Shown one piece after another: positions 26,009-35,425 of a DNA stretch of 64,000 nt. The notes under the pieces were generated by a model. That model was not told the DNA's origin. It searched no databases and saw nothing but the letters and a program-made list of their open reading frames with translations. The stretch lies in contig NZ_CP009248.1 in assembly GCF_001941505.1 (NCBI RefSeq), positions 1,550,001 through 1,614,000 of the forward strand, in the 5' to 3' direction. Source of the DNA: Corynebacterium sphenisci DSM 44792. GTDB taxonomy: Bacteria > Actinomycetota > Actinomycetes > Mycobacteriales > Mycobacteriaceae. The translations under genes were made by a program, and so were the position numbers. Within the stretch, counting starts at the first letter, position 1, and every line of letters begins with the position of its first letter.

Positions 26009-27355
26009 ATGTGCCATGCCCCGGCGCCCGCCTCGCCCACCCCGCCGACCCCACCGGACCGGCCCGAACAACCTCCCCGCCCCGCGGATCCGGGGCGCGT
26101 CGTCGCCGACGCCGCCGACTACCGCCGGCGCCTGCTGGCGGACCTGCGGCCCACCGCCCCGGTGCCGCTGCCCCTGGCCCGGGCGCACGGCCTGGTCCTC
26201 GCCGGGGACGTCGCGGCGGCCCTGCCGGTGCCGCCCTTCGACAACTCCGCCATGGACGGGTTCGCGGTGCACGCCGCCGATCTCGCCGCCGGGCCGGCTC
26301 GGCTGCCGGTGGTCGCCGATGTCCCGGCCGGCTGCCCCCCGCCGCCGCTGCCCGCCGGGGCGGCGGCGCGGGTGATGACCGGGGCGCCGCTGCCGGCCGG
26401 CGCCGACGCGGTGGTGCCGGTGGAGGACACCGACGCCGCCGCCGGGCCCGGCGCCGCCCCGGCGACGGTGCGCCTGCCCGGCGGGGTGGCCCCGGGAGCG
26501 CACCGGCGCACCGCCGGGGAGGACGTCGTCGCCGGGGCGCGGGTGCTCGCCGCCGGCCGGGTGCTCGATGCCGCCGCCCTGGCCGCGGCCGCGGCGACGG
26601 GCCACGGCGAGCTGCCGGTGCACCCGCGCCCCCGGGTGGCGGTGCTGGCCACCGGCGCGGAGCTCACCCCCGCCGGCCGGCTCCCCGGCCCCGGGGCGAT
26701 CCCGGACTCCAACTCGGTGATGCTGGCCGCCCTCGCCGGGGAATTCGGCGCCGAGGTGACCGGCGCCGGCCGCGCCGGCGATGACCCGGACCGGGTGCTC
26801 GCCGCGCTGGAGGAGGCCGCCGCCGGCGCGGACCTGGTGCTCACCGCCGGGGGGATCTCGGCCGGAGCGCATGATCCGCTGGTGGCGCTCGCCGCGGCGG
26901 GCCGGCTGCGGCTGGAGCTGGTGCGCACCCGGGTGCAGCCCGGGGCGCCGCAGGGCCATGGCCGGATCGGCGGCGCCCGGCTGCTCTGCCTGCCCGGCAA
27001 CCCGGTGGCCGCCTTCGTCTCCGCGCACCTGCACCTGCGCCCGATGCTGGACCGGCTCGCCGGGCGGGGCACCCCGGATCATTCGATCCCGGTGATCGTG
27101 GGCGAGCCGATGCGCCGCCGCCCGGATCTGCTGCGGGTGGTTCCGGTGGCCCGGGACGCCGCCGGGCGCGTCCGCGCGCCCGGGGGCGCGGGCGCCCCAC
27201 CGCGCCCCGGCTCCGGATCGCACCGGGTCGTCGGCCTGGCCGGGGCCGATGGGCTGCTGCTGATCGACCCCGGCGCCGGGGAGCTGCCCGCCGGCGCCCG
27301 GGCCCGGCTGCTCCCCTTCGACGACCCGGCCACGCGGGTGGGCGGCGATGGCTGA
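26009..27355 (+). CDS. moeA: Molybdopterin molybdotransferase MoeA
   Basis: 448 residues. Inserts molybdate into adenylylated molybdopterin. VPPFDNSAMDGFAVHA, AARVMTGAPLPAGADAVV, VLATGAELTPAGR, PDSNSVMLAAL, TAGGISAGAHDPL and LLCLPGNPVAAFVSAHLHL are typical. Residues 1-30 are Pro-rich and without similarity; a later start such as the RPADPGRVVADAADYRRRL region cannot be excluded. It lies 83 bases after moaA and its end overlaps mobA by 8 bases. The final C-terminal domain IV (about 370-448) is present. Confidence 0.94.
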   Translation: MCHAPAPASPTPPTPPDRPEQPPRPADPGRVVADAADYRRRLLADLRPTAPVPLPLARAHGLVLAGDVAAALPVPPFDNSAMDGFAVHAADLAAGPARLPVVADVPAGCPPPPLPAGAAARVMTGAPLPAGADAVVPVEDTDAAAGPGAAPATVRLPGGVAPGAHRRTAGEDVVAGARVLAAGRVLDAAALAAAAATGHGELPVHPRPRVAVLATGAELTPAGRLPGPGAIPDSNSVMLAALAGEFGAEVTGAGRAGDDPDRVLAALEEAAAGADLVLTAGGISAGAHDPLVALAAAGRLRLELVRTRVQPGAPQGHGRIGGARLLCLPGNPVAAFVSAHLHLRPMLDRLAGRGTPDHSIPVIVGEPMRRRPDLLRVVPVARDAAGRVRAPGGAGAPPRPGSGSHRVVGLAGADGLLLIDPGAGELPAGARARLLPFDDPATRVGGDG

Positions 27356-27971
27356 GCCCGCGATCATCCTCGCCGGCGGCACCGGCCGCCGGATGGGCGG
27401 GGCCAGCAAACCGGATCTGCGCCTGCACGGCCGCCGGCTGGTGGATCATCTCCTCGGCGACCTGGCCGCCCAGGGCCGGCCGGCGGTGGTGGTGGGCCCG
27501 CCGGGGCTGACGCTGCCGGAGTCCCCCCTGGTCGACCGCACCCTGGAGGATCCCCCGCTGGGCGGGCCGGCCGCCGGGATCGCCGCCGGCGCCGCCGCGG
27601 TGCGCCGGCGCCACCCCGGGGCCCGGCGGGTGGCGGTGCTGGCCTGCGATGCGCCCTACTCGGCCCGGGCGCTGCCGCTGCTGGAGGAGCGCCTGGCCGC
27701 CGACCGCGCCGCCGGCGGGGCAGCCGATGGCGCGGTCGGGGTGGACCCGGCCGGCCGGGTGCAGCGGCTGCTCGCGGTGGTCGATCTCGCGGCGCTGGAG
27801 GATGCGGTGGCGGCGCTGCGGGCCGCCGGCGGGGTGCGGGATCGCTCGGTGCGCCGGCTGCTCGCCCCGCTGCACCTGATCGAGGCGCCCGTGCCGGGCT
27901 GGGTGCGCGACGCCGATGCGCCGGCGGACCTGGCGGCGCTGGCCGCGCTCGACCCGCCGGCGGCCGGCTGA
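27348..27971 (+). CDS. mobA: Molybdenum cofactor guanylyltransferase
   Basis: 207 residues. Attaches GMP to molybdopterin, giving the guanine dinucleotide form used by nitrate reductase. Signature IILAGGTGRRMGGASKPDLR at the N-terminus, LEDPPLGGPAAGIAAG and LACDAPYSARALPLL. The usual PF(L/M) after ACD is replaced by APY. The context, one operon away from narGHJI, supports bis-MGD synthesis. Its TGA and the stop of the convergent moaB gene lie two bases apart, both inside the palindrome CTGAGCTCAG (27968-27977). Confidence 0.9.
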   Translation: MAEPAIILAGGTGRRMGGASKPDLRLHGRRLVDHLLGDLAAQGRPAVVVGPPGLTLPESPLVDRTLEDPPLGGPAAGIAAGAAAVRRRHPGARRVAVLACDAPYSARALPLLEERLAADRAAGGAADGAVGVDPAGRVQRLLAVVDLAALEDAVAALRAAGGVRDRSVRRLLAPLHLIEAPVPGWVRDADAPADLAALAALDPPAAG

Positions 27972-27973
27972 GC

Positions 27974-28507
27974 TCAGTCGCCGCCGCCGAGCTGCTCCAG
28001 CAGGTTCGGCAGCACCTCACCCACCACCGCCGCGGCATCGCGCACCCCGCCCCGGGAGCCCGGGGCGTTGACCACCACCGCGGCCTCGGCGCCGCGGCCG
28101 GTGACCCCGACCAGGCCCCGGGAGAGCCCGGCCAGCGGGGTGTTCGCCACCCCGCGCAGCAGGATCTGGGTGGCCAGGCCGGGCAGCTCCACCTCCAGGA
28201 AGCCGCGGGTGACCTCCGGGACCACGTCCCGCGGGGTGACCCCGGTGCCGCCGGCGGTGAAGACCAGCCGGGCGCCGCCGGCCAGGGCGGCGCGGATCGC
28301 GGCGGCGATCTCCGCCTCCTCCTCGGCGACCACCCGCGGGGCCGGGCAGTCCACCCCGCGCTCACCGAGGGCGGCCACCGCCGCCGGCCCGGAGCGGTCC
28401 GGACGCTGCCCGCGGGCGACGCGGTCATCGACCACGATAATCGCCCCCGGCACCCGCCCGATAAGCTCGCCCGGTTGCCGATCGACCGTCGAATCGTGTT
28501 TATCCAT
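27974..28507 (-). CDS. moaB: MoaB/MogA-type molybdopterin adenylyltransferase
   Basis: 177 residues. Adenylylates molybdopterin before MoeA acts. GAIIVVDDRVARG, LVFTAGGTGVTPRDVVPE (the pterin-binding TAGGTG motif) and LSRGLVGVTGRGAEAAVVVNAPGS mark the family, with NAPGS replacing the usual LPGSP region. The start at 28507 (MDKHDSTVDRQPGEL) is chosen because reverse-strand TATCAT lies exactly 6 bases upstream. A longer reading from 28546 would have to be transcribed from further up. Divergent from narK; the space between holds a DtxR-like box. Confidence 0.92.
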   Translation of the reverse strand: MDKHDSTVDRQPGELIGRVPGAIIVVDDRVARGQRPDRSGPAAVAALGERGVDCPAPRVVAEEEAEIAAAIRAALAGGARLVFTAGGTGVTPRDVVPEVTRGFLEVELPGLATQILLRGVANTPLAGLSRGLVGVTGRGAEAAVVVNAPGSRGGVRDAAAVVGEVLPNLLEQLGGGD

Positions 28508-28513
28508 GAACCC

Positions 28514-28519
28514 ATGATA
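28514..28519 (-). promoter_or_regulatory. -10 box of moaB (TATCAT)
   Basis: Reverse-strand TATCAT ends 6 bases before the ATG at 28507, arguing for the shorter protein. Confidence 0.5.
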
Positions 28520-28559
28520 CGGCCATGAAATGCACTCCACAACCATTCCCCGTGCCGTG

Positions 28560-28578
28560 CGAGGTTAGGCTAACATGC
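28560..28578. promoter_or_regulatory. DtxR-type iron box before narK/moaB
   Basis: AGGTTAGGCTAAC is identical to the central 13 bases of the DtxR consensus TTAGGTTAGGCTAACCTAA; over the whole 19 bases 14 match, with mismatches at the outer ends. It lies in the moaB-narK intergenic region, 116 bases before narK and 53 before moaB, so either or both genes could be iron-controlled. Confidence 0.6.
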
Positions 28579-28624
28579 TACGCACAATATAGACTTTCCG
28601 CAGCTCAACGGTGATAGCTTACCG

Positions 28625-28636
28625 GCCTTTAAAGGC
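28625..28636. promoter_or_regulatory. Perfect 12-bp palindrome GCCTTTAAAGGC
   Basis: A fully symmetrical AT-centred site in GC-rich surroundings, 58-69 bases before the narK GTG and after the DtxR-like box. Position fits an operator near the narK -10 region (a TACCAT word follows at 28646-28651). The regulator is unknown; ArnR, the nitrate respiration repressor of corynebacteria, is one candidate by context only. Confidence 0.45.
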
Positions 28637-28693
28637 GAATCTCCGGTACCATGAAGGCGTCATCACCCACCCCGTCATGGAGCGATAACACCC

Positions 28694-30022
28694 GTGAACA
28701 CGAGCGGAAAAGTCCTCGAGGGCTGGAATCCGGAGAACCCGGAGACCTGGGACAAGGCCATCGCCTGGCGCACCCTCACCATCAGCACCTTCTCCCTGAC
28801 CCTGGCGTTCTGCGTCTGGTTCCTGGTCTCCGCGATCGCGCCGAAGCTCAACGACATCGGCTTCGATCTCAGCGCCGGCCAGCTGTACTGGCTCGCCGCG
28901 GTGCCGGGCCTGTCCGGCGGCATCATCCGCCTCATCTACATGTTCCTGCCCCCGGTCCTGGGCACCCGCAAGCTGATCGGGATCACCTCCCTGCTCATGG
29001 TGATCCCGATGCTCGGCTGGGGCTTCGCGGTCACCGACCCGCGCACCCCGTTCTGGGTGCTCATCACCCTCGCCCTGATGACCGGCATCGGCGGCGGCTG
29101 CTTCTCCGGGTACATGCCCTCCACCGGCTACTTCTTCCCCAAGCGGATGGCCGGCACCGCCCTGGGCCTGCAGGCCGGGATCGGCAACTTCGGGGTGAGC
29201 CTGATCCAGCTGCTCGGGCCCTGGCTGATGGGCTTCGGCCTGCTCGGCCTGGGCTTCATCGCCCCGCAGCATGACCGGGCCGCCGATGCCCCGCTGTGGC
29301 TGCACAACGTCGCCTTCTTCTTCGTGCCCTGGGCGATCCTCGCCGCGGTGCTGGCCTTCACCCTGCTCAAGGACGTGCCGGTGCAGGCCAAGTTCCGCGA
29401 GCAACTGGACATCTTCGGCAACCCGAACACCTGGATCCTCACCATCGTCTACATCATGACCTTCGGGGCCTTCTCCGGGTTCGCCGCGCAATTCGCGCTG
29501 CTCATCAACAACACCTTCGGCAAGGCCAGCGGCTTCGCCGCCACCCACGACCCCGCCACGCTGCCCAAGGGCGCCGCCTTCGCCTTCCTCGGCCCGCTCA
29601 TCGGCTCCCTCATCCGGGCCCTGTGGGGCCCGCTGTGCGACCGCTTCGGCGGGGCGATCTGGACCTTCATCTGCGGGATCGGGATGACCGTCGCCACCGT
29701 GGTGGCCGCGCTGTACCTGCACCCGGACTCCCCCGACGACTTCTGGCCCTTCCTCATCGCGATGCTGGTGCTGTTCTTCTTCTCCGGGCTCGGCAACGCC
29801 GGCACCTTCAAGCAGATGCCCATGATCCTCGAGCCCCGGCAGGCCGGCGGCGTGATCGGCTGGACCGCCGCCATCGCCTCCTTCGGCCCCTTCTTCGTCG
29901 GGATCATGCTCTCCGCCATGGACGCGCAGCTGTTCTTCTTCCTCTGCGCCGGCTTCTTCGCCATCGCCACCGCCCTGACCTGGATCTACTACGCCCGCCC
30001 CGGGGCGCCCTACCCGGGCTGA
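28694..30022 (+). CDS. narK: Nitrate/nitrite transporter NarK
   Basis: 442 residues, 12 spans of the major facilitator superfamily. Imports nitrate and/or exports nitrite for NarGHI. The nitrate signature glycines are visible in AVPGLSGGIIRLIYMF and TGIGGGCFSGYMPSTGYFFP, and in FFSGLGNAGTFKQMP in the second half; the matching Arg residues lie in GIIRL and GSLIRALWGPL. GTG start with GGAG about 12 bases upstream, a rather wide spacing. First gene of narKGHJI; narG follows after 46 bases. Confidence 0.95.
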   Translation: MNTSGKVLEGWNPENPETWDKAIAWRTLTISTFSLTLAFCVWFLVSAIAPKLNDIGFDLSAGQLYWLAAVPGLSGGIIRLIYMFLPPVLGTRKLIGITSLLMVIPMLGWGFAVTDPRTPFWVLITLALMTGIGGGCFSGYMPSTGYFFPKRMAGTALGLQAGIGNFGVSLIQLLGPWLMGFGLLGLGFIAPQHDRAADAPLWLHNVAFFFVPWAILAAVLAFTLLKDVPVQAKFREQLDIFGNPNTWILTIVYIMTFGAFSGFAAQFALLINNTFGKASGFAATHDPATLPKGAAFAFLGPLIGSLIRALWGPLCDRFGGAIWTFICGIGMTVATVVAALYLHPDSPDDFWPFLIAMLVLFFFSGLGNAGTFKQMPMILEPRQAGGVIGWTAAIASFGPFFVGIMLSAMDAQLFFFLCAGFFAIATALTWIYYARPGAPYPG

Positions 30023-30068
30023 GCCCCACTGCCCCCGCCCATCGGCCCACCTAGGAAAGACCCACCCA

Positions 30069-33000
30069 ATGACCGCTACGGACACCGGCGCCACCGCGCC
30101 GAACCCCCTGTTCAAGCTCGGCGGACGCCTGCGCCACGGCACCGTCTCCGAGGACTCCCGGCAGCTGTTCCTCTCCGGCGGCCGCGCCGCGGACCGCTTC
30201 TACCGGCAGCGCTGGAGCCATGACAAGGTGGTGCGCTCCACCCACGGGGTGAACTGCACCGGCTCCTGCTCCTGGAAGGTCTACGTCAAGGACGGGGTGA
30301 TCACCTGGGAGACCCAGGAGACCGACTACCCCAGCATCGGCGCGGACATGCCCGAGTACGAGCCCCGCGGCTGCCCCCGCGGCGCCGCCTTCTCCTGGTA
30401 CACCTACTCCCCCACCCGGATCCGCTTCCCCTACGTGCGCGGGGTGCTGCTGGACCACTACCGGGAGGCCAAGGCCCGCCTCGGCGATCCCGTGCTGGCC
30501 TGGCGGGACGTGGTGGAGGATCCGGAGCGCGCCGCCGAGTACAAGGCCGCCCGCGGCAAGGGCGGCCTGGTCCGGGTCGGCTGGGACGAGGCGATGGAGC
30601 TCGTCGCCGCCGCCCACGTGTACACGGTGAAGCGGTGGGGCCCGGACCGGCTCGCCGGGTTCACCGTCATTCCGGCGATGTCCATGATCTCCTACGGGGC
30701 GGGCTCCCGGTTCTACGAGCTGGTCGGCGGCACCATGCTGAGCTTCTACGACTGGTACGCGGATCTGCCGATGGCCTCCCCGCAGGTCTTCGGCGACCAG
30801 ACCGACGTGCCGGAATCGGCGGACTGGTTCAACTCCGGCTACCTCATCATGTGGGGCTCGAACATCCCGCTGACCCGCACCCCGGACGCGCATTTCATGA
30901 CCGAGGCCCGCTACCACGGGCAGAAGGTGGTCGCGGTCAGCCCCGACTACGCGGACAACACCAAGTTCGCCGACGAGTGGCTGCGCGTGCACCCCGGCAC
31001 CGACGGGGCGCTGGCCCTGGCCATGGGCCACGTCATCCTGCGCGAGTTCCACCTCGGCGAGCGCACCCCCCGGTTCCTGGACTACATGGCCCGGTACACC
31101 GACGCGCCCTTCCTGGTCCGGCTGGAGGACCACGGCGACGGCACCATGGTGCCCGGCAAATTCCTCACCGCCGCGGACCTGCCCGCCGGCGAGGGCCTGC
31201 GCGACTCCGCCAACGCCGAGTTCCGGCCCCTGGTGCTCGACGTCGACGGCACCGTCAAGGACCCGGGCGGCACCATGGCGGACCGCTGGGGGGAGGCCGG
31301 GGAGGGCCGCTGGAACCTCAACCTGGAGGACTGCGACCCGGCGATGACCGTCTACGGGCGGGAGGGCGCCGAGGCCGTGGAGGTCAGCCTGCCGCGCTTC
31401 GATCTGCCCGGCGAGGCCACCGCGCAGGGCCCGGTCGGCGCCGGGGTGGTACGCCGCGGGGTGCCCGCGATGCGCCTCGGCGACGATCTGGTCACCACCG
31501 TGTTCGACCTCATGCTCGCCAATTACGCGGTGGGCCGGGAGGGCCTGCCCGGGCAGTGGCCCACCGGCTACGACGACGCCTCGGTGCCGGGCACCCCTGC
31601 CTGGCAGGAGGAGCTCACCGGGGTGCCCGCGGCCGCCGCGGAGCGGATCGGCCGGGAGTTCGCCCGCAACGCCATCGAGACCGAGGGCAAGTCCATGATC
31701 GTCATGGGCGCCGGGACGAACCACTACTACCACTCCGACACCATCTACCGGACCTTCCTGGCACTGACCACGATGACCGGCTGCCAGGGGGTCAACGGCG
31801 GCGGCTGGGCGCATTACGTCGGCCAGGAGAAGGTGCGCCCGATCACCGGCTGGGCGCAGTACGCCTTCGCCCTGGACTGGCAGCGCCCCCCGCGGCAGAT
31901 GATCTCCACCGCCTTCTGGTACCTCACCACCGAGCAGTGGCGCTATGACGGCACCGCCGCCGAACGCCTCGCCTCCCCGCTGCAGGCCGGCTCCTTCGAG
32001 GGCCTGACCACGGCGGACACCCTGGTGGAGGCCACCCGGCGGGGCTGGATGCCGGGCTTCCCCACCTTCGACCGCAACCCGCTGGCGATCGGGGCGGCCG
32101 CCGCCGAGGAGGGCATCGGGGTCGCCGACTACGTGGTCCGCGAACTCGAGGCCGGCCGGCTGCGCTTCGCCGTGGAGGACCCCGGCGACCCGGCGAACTT
32201 CCCGCGGGTCATCGGCAACTGGCGGACCAACCTGCTCGGCTCCTCGGCCAAGGGCACCGAGTACTTCTACCGGCACATGCTCGGCTGCGATGACGCGGTG
32301 CGCGGCGAGGAGGTGCCCGAGGAGCGGCGGCCGAAGCTCATGGCATGGCGGGAGGAGGCCGCGGTCGGCAAGGTCGACCTGATGTGGACCGCAGATTTCC
32401 GCAACACCTCCACCACCCTGCACTCCGACGTGGTGCTGCCCGCGGCCACCTGGTACGAGAAGAACGACCTGTCCTCGACGGACATGCACCCCTACGTGCA
32501 CGCCTTCAACGCGGCGATCGACCCGCCCTGGGAGGCGCGCAGCGACTTCGCCGTCTTCGGCGAGCTCGCGAGGCGCTTCTCCGCGATGGCGCGCACCCAC
32601 CTGGGCGTGCAGCGGGACGTCATCGCCGCGCCGCTGACCCACGACACCCCCGACCAGATGGCCACCCCGCATGGCGCCGTCGCCGACTGGGAGACCGGCC
32701 CGAAGGTGCCGGGGGTGACCATGCCGAAGCTCATCGAGGTGGAGCGGGACTACCCCGCCACCTGGGACAGGTTCCGCACCATCGGCCCACTGCCGGAGAC
32801 CGCCGGGATGGCCACCAAGGGCGTCGCCTTCGACCCGGCCCGGGAAATCGCGGAACTCGCCGAGATCAACGGCGTCGCCCGGGACGGCGCCACCGCCGGC
32901 CGGCCCCTGGTGGACACCGACGTCAAGGCCGCCGAGATGGTGCTGCGCCTGTCCGGGACCACCAACGGCCGGCTGGCCACCGAGGGCTTCCGGCACCAGG

Positions 33001-33794
33001 AGCGGCGCACCGGCGCCGACCTGGCGGACCTCTCCGCGGAGGAGGCCGGCAAACGGGTCACCTTCGCCGACGTCTCCGCCCGGCCGGTGCCGGTGATCAC
33101 CTCCCCGGAATGGTCCGGCTCCGAGCACGGCGGCCGGCGCTACAACGCCTTCGTGATCAACGTGGAGCGGCACAAGCCCTTCCACACCCTCACCGGCCGC
33201 CAGCACTACTACCTGGACCACGACTGGATGCGGGACATGGGCGAGTCCCTGCCGGTGTTCCGGCCCCCGCTGGACCTGCACCACCTCTACGGTGAGGCCG
33301 CCCCCGGCACCACCGGCGTGGACGGCGCGGGCCGGGCGGAGGTCGCGGTGCGCTACCTCACCCCGCACAACAAGTGGGCGATCCACTCCCAGTACTTCGA
33401 CAACCTGCACATGCTCGCGCTCTCCCGCGGCGGGCAGGTGGTGTGGATGTCCCCGGCGGACGCGGCGAAGATCGGCGTCGCCGACAACGACTGGGTGGAG
33501 GGCTACAACCGCAACGGCGTGGTCGCCGCCCGGGCGATCGTCTCGCACCGGATCCCGGAGGGCACGGTGTACATGCACCACGCCCAGGAGCGCACCGTGG
33601 GCACCCCGGTGGCGGAGACCTCCGGCAAGCGCGGCGGGATCCACAACTCGCTGACCCGGATCCTGATCAAGCCCTCGCACCTCATCGGGGGCTACGCCCA
33701 GCATTCCTACGCATTCAACTACACCGGGCCGACCGGTAACCAGCGCGACGAGGTCACCGTCATCCGTCGCCGCTCCCAGGAGGTGGAGTTCTGA
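30069..33794 (+). CDS. narG: Respiratory nitrate reductase alpha subunit
   Basis: 1241 residues, the catalytic Mo-bisMGD subunit facing the cytoplasm; no Tat-type leader is seen. The FS0 cluster ligands are in THGVNCTGSCSWKVYVKDG (His about 59) with the last Cys in EPRGCPRGAAF. The Asp that binds molybdenum sits in WYADLPMASPQVFGDQTDVP (about 229). GAGTNHYYHSD, MTGCQGVNGGGWAHYVGQEK and the C-terminal RQHYYLDHDWM region complete the family pattern. GGAAAGA precedes the ATG. The stop overlaps the narH ATG. Depends on the Moco genes located just upstream. Confidence 0.98.
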   Translation: MTATDTGATAPNPLFKLGGRLRHGTVSEDSRQLFLSGGRAADRFYRQRWSHDKVVRSTHGVNCTGSCSWKVYVKDGVITWETQETDYPSIGADMPEYEPRGCPRGAAFSWYTYSPTRIRFPYVRGVLLDHYREAKARLGDPVLAWRDVVEDPERAAEYKAARGKGGLVRVGWDEAMELVAAAHVYTVKRWGPDRLAGFTVIPAMSMISYGAGSRFYELVGGTMLSFYDWYADLPMASPQVFGDQTDVPESADWFNSGYLIMWGSNIPLTRTPDAHFMTEARYHGQKVVAVSPDYADNTKFADEWLRVHPGTDGALALAMGHVILREFHLGERTPRFLDYMARYTDAPFLVRLEDHGDGTMVPGKFLTAADLPAGEGLRDSANAEFRPLVLDVDGTVKDPGGTMADRWGEAGEGRWNLNLEDCDPAMTVYGREGAEAVEVSLPRFDLPGEATAQGPVGAGVVRRGVPAMRLGDDLVTTVFDLMLANYAVGREGLPGQWPTGYDDASVPGTPAWQEELTGVPAAAAERIGREFARNAIETEGKSMIVMGAGTNHYYHSDTIYRTFLALTTMTGCQGVNGGGWAHYVGQEKVRPITGWAQYAFALDWQRPPRQMISTAFWYLTTEQWRYDGTAAERLASPLQAGSFEGLTTADTLVEATRRGWMPGFPTFDRNPLAIGAAAAEEGIGVADYVVRELEAGRLRFAVEDPGDPANFPRVIGNWRTNLLGSSAKGTEYFYRHMLGCDDAVRGEEVPEERRPKLMAWREEAAVGKVDLMWTADFRNTSTTLHSDVVLPAATWYEKNDLSSTDMHPYVHAFNAAIDPPWEARSDFAVFGELARRFSAMARTHLGVQRDVIAAPLTHDTPDQMATPHGAVADWETGPKVPGVTMPKLIEVERDYPATWDRFRTIGPLPETAGMATKGVAFDPAREIAELAEINGVARDGATAGRPLVDTDVKAAEMVLRLSGTTNGRLATEGFRHQERRTGADLADLSAEEAGKRVTFADVSARPVPVITSPEWSGSEHGGRRYNAFVINVERHKPFHTLTGRQHYYLDHDWMRDMGESLPVFRPPLDLHHLYGEAAPGTTGVDGAGRAEVAVRYLTPHNKWAIHSQYFDNLHMLALSRGGQVVWMSPADAAKIGVADNDWVEGYNRNGVVAARAIVSHRIPEGTVYMHHAQERTVGTPVAETSGKRGGIHNSLTRILIKPSHLIGGYAQHSYAFNYTGPTGNQRDEVTVIRRRSQEVEF

Positions 33795-35425
33795 TGAAGG
33801 TCATGGCGCAGCTCGCGATGGTGATGAACCTCGACAAGTGCATCGGCTGCCACACGTGCTCCGTGACGTGCAAGCAGACCTGGACGAACCGGGAGGGCAC
33901 CGAGTACGTCTGGTTCAACAACGTGGAGACCCGCCCCGGCGTGGGCTACCCGCGCCAGTGGGAGGACCAGGAGAAGTGGCGCGGCGGCTGGGTGCGCAAG
34001 GACAACGGCAAGGTGGTGCCGCGCGCCGGCGGCCGGCTGCGCAAGCTGGCGACCATCTTCGCCAACCCGGATCTGCCGGAGATGGCGGACTACTACGAGC
34101 CGTGGACCTACGAGTACGACAAGCTGCTCTCGGCGCCGCGGGACTCCCGGCACGTGCCCACCGCCCGGCCGGTGTCCCAGATCTCCGGCAAGCCGATGGA
34201 CACCGTGCAGTGGTCCTCGAACTGGGATGACGATCTCGGCGGCTCCCAGGAGATCCTGCCCGAGGATCCGGTGCTGGCGAAGATGAGCGAGACCGTCAAG
34301 CACGACATCGAGAACGCGTTCATGTTCTACCTGCCCCGGATCTGCGAGCACTGCCTCAACCCCACCTGCGTGGCCTCCTGCCCCTCCGGGGCGATGTACA
34401 AGCGCGCTGAGGACGGCATCGTCCTGGTGGACCAGGACCGCTGCCGCGGCTGGCGGATGTGCATCTCCGGCTGCCCCTACAAGAAGGTCTACTTCAACCA
34501 CCACACCGGCAAGGCCGAGAAGTGCACCCTGTGCTACCCGCGGCTGGAGGTCGGCGAGCCCACCGTGTGCTCGGAGACCTGCGTGGGCCGGCTGCGCTAC
34601 CTCGGCGTGGTGCTCTACGACGCGGACCGGGTCGGGGAGGTCGCCGCCACCGAGGATCCGCGGGACCTCTACGAGGCGCAGCGGTCGATCCTGCTCGACC
34701 CCTTCGACCCGGAGGTGGTCGCCGGCGCCCGGGCCGGGGGCGTGCCGGATTCCTGGATCACCGCCGCCCAGGACTCCCCCATCTGGAAGCTGATCTCGGT
34801 GTACCGGGTGGCGCTGCCGCTGCACCCGGAGTACCGCACCCTGCCGATGGTCTGGTACATCCCGCCGCTGTCCCCGGTGGTCGACGCGGTCACCGCCTCC
34901 GGCGCCGACGGGGAGGCCCACCGGATCCTCTACTCCGCGATCTCCACCATGCGGATCCCGCTGGAGTACCTCGCGGAGCTGTTCACCGCCGGCGACGTCG
35001 CCGTGGTGGAGCGGGTGCTGCGCAAGCTCGCCGCGATGCGCTCCTTCATGCGCGAGGTCCGCAACGGCGCCGAACCGGATCCGGAGATCGCCGCGGCCGT
35101 GGGCATGGAGGGCCGGGAGCTGGAGGACATGTACCGGCTGCTGGCGATCGCGAAATACGACGAGCGCTACGTCATCCCCACCGCGCACGCCGAATCCGCG
35201 GCCACCCCCGCCGGGGTGGCGGCGATGGGCTGCTCCCTGGACGATTTCGGCGGTCCGGGGATGATGGGCGGCGACGCCACGGACGCCGCGGCGGCCTTCC
35301 ACGGGGTCGCCCCGGACCAGGTCGCCGCCGGTTCCGGGACGGTGCCCCTGGCCACCTGGGCCACCGGCTCCCGCCCGGAGTCGATGTTCCCCCGCCGCGG
35401 CGGGGATGCGGGGGCCGGCCGATGA
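33794..35425 (+). CDS. narH: Respiratory nitrate reductase beta subunit
   Basis: 543 residues, electron-transfer subunit with four clusters. Cys groups: DKCIGCHTCSVTCKQTW, ICEHCLNPTCVASCPSGA, CRGWRMCISGCPYKKVYF and KCTLCYPR/CSETCVGR. Trp in CRGWRMC replaces the fourth Cys and marks the [3Fe-4S] cluster, as in E. coli NarH. The family blocks DPFDPEVVAGARAGGVPD and AISTMRIPLEYLAELFTAGD follow. The last 60 residues are a low-complexity Gly/Ala/Met extension not needed for cluster binding. Confidence 0.98.
   Translation: MKVMAQLAMVMNLDKCIGCHTCSVTCKQTWTNREGTEYVWFNNVETRPGVGYPRQWEDQEKWRGGWVRKDNGKVVPRAGGRLRKLATIFANPDLPEMADYYEPWTYEYDKLLSAPRDSRHVPTARPVSQISGKPMDTVQWSSNWDDDLGGSQEILPEDPVLAKMSETVKHDIENAFMFYLPRICEHCLNPTCVASCPSGAMYKRAEDGIVLVDQDRCRGWRMCISGCPYKKVYFNHHTGKAEKCTLCYPRLEVGEPTVCSETCVGRLRYLGVVLYDADRVGEVAATEDPRDLYEAQRSILLDPFDPEVVAGARAGGVPDSWITAAQDSPIWKLISVYRVALPLHPEYRTLPMVWYIPPLSPVVDAVTASGADGEAHRILYSAISTMRIPLEYLAELFTAGDVAVVERVLRKLAAMRSFMREVRNGAEPDPEIAAAVGMEGRELEDMYRLLAIAKYDERYVIPTAHAESAATPAGVAAMGCSLDDFGGPGMMGGDATDAAAAFHGVAPDQVAAGSGTVPLATWATGSRPESMFPRRGGDAGAGR

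Noticed and set aside
27968..27977. Palindrome CTGAGCTCAG between mobA and moaB
   Set aside because: It is formed by the two convergent stop codons; too short for a terminator and not placed for an operator.
30051..33704. Open reverse frame of about 1200 codons opposite narG
   Set aside because: Perfectly explained as the complement of narG codons; low-complexity translation without domains.
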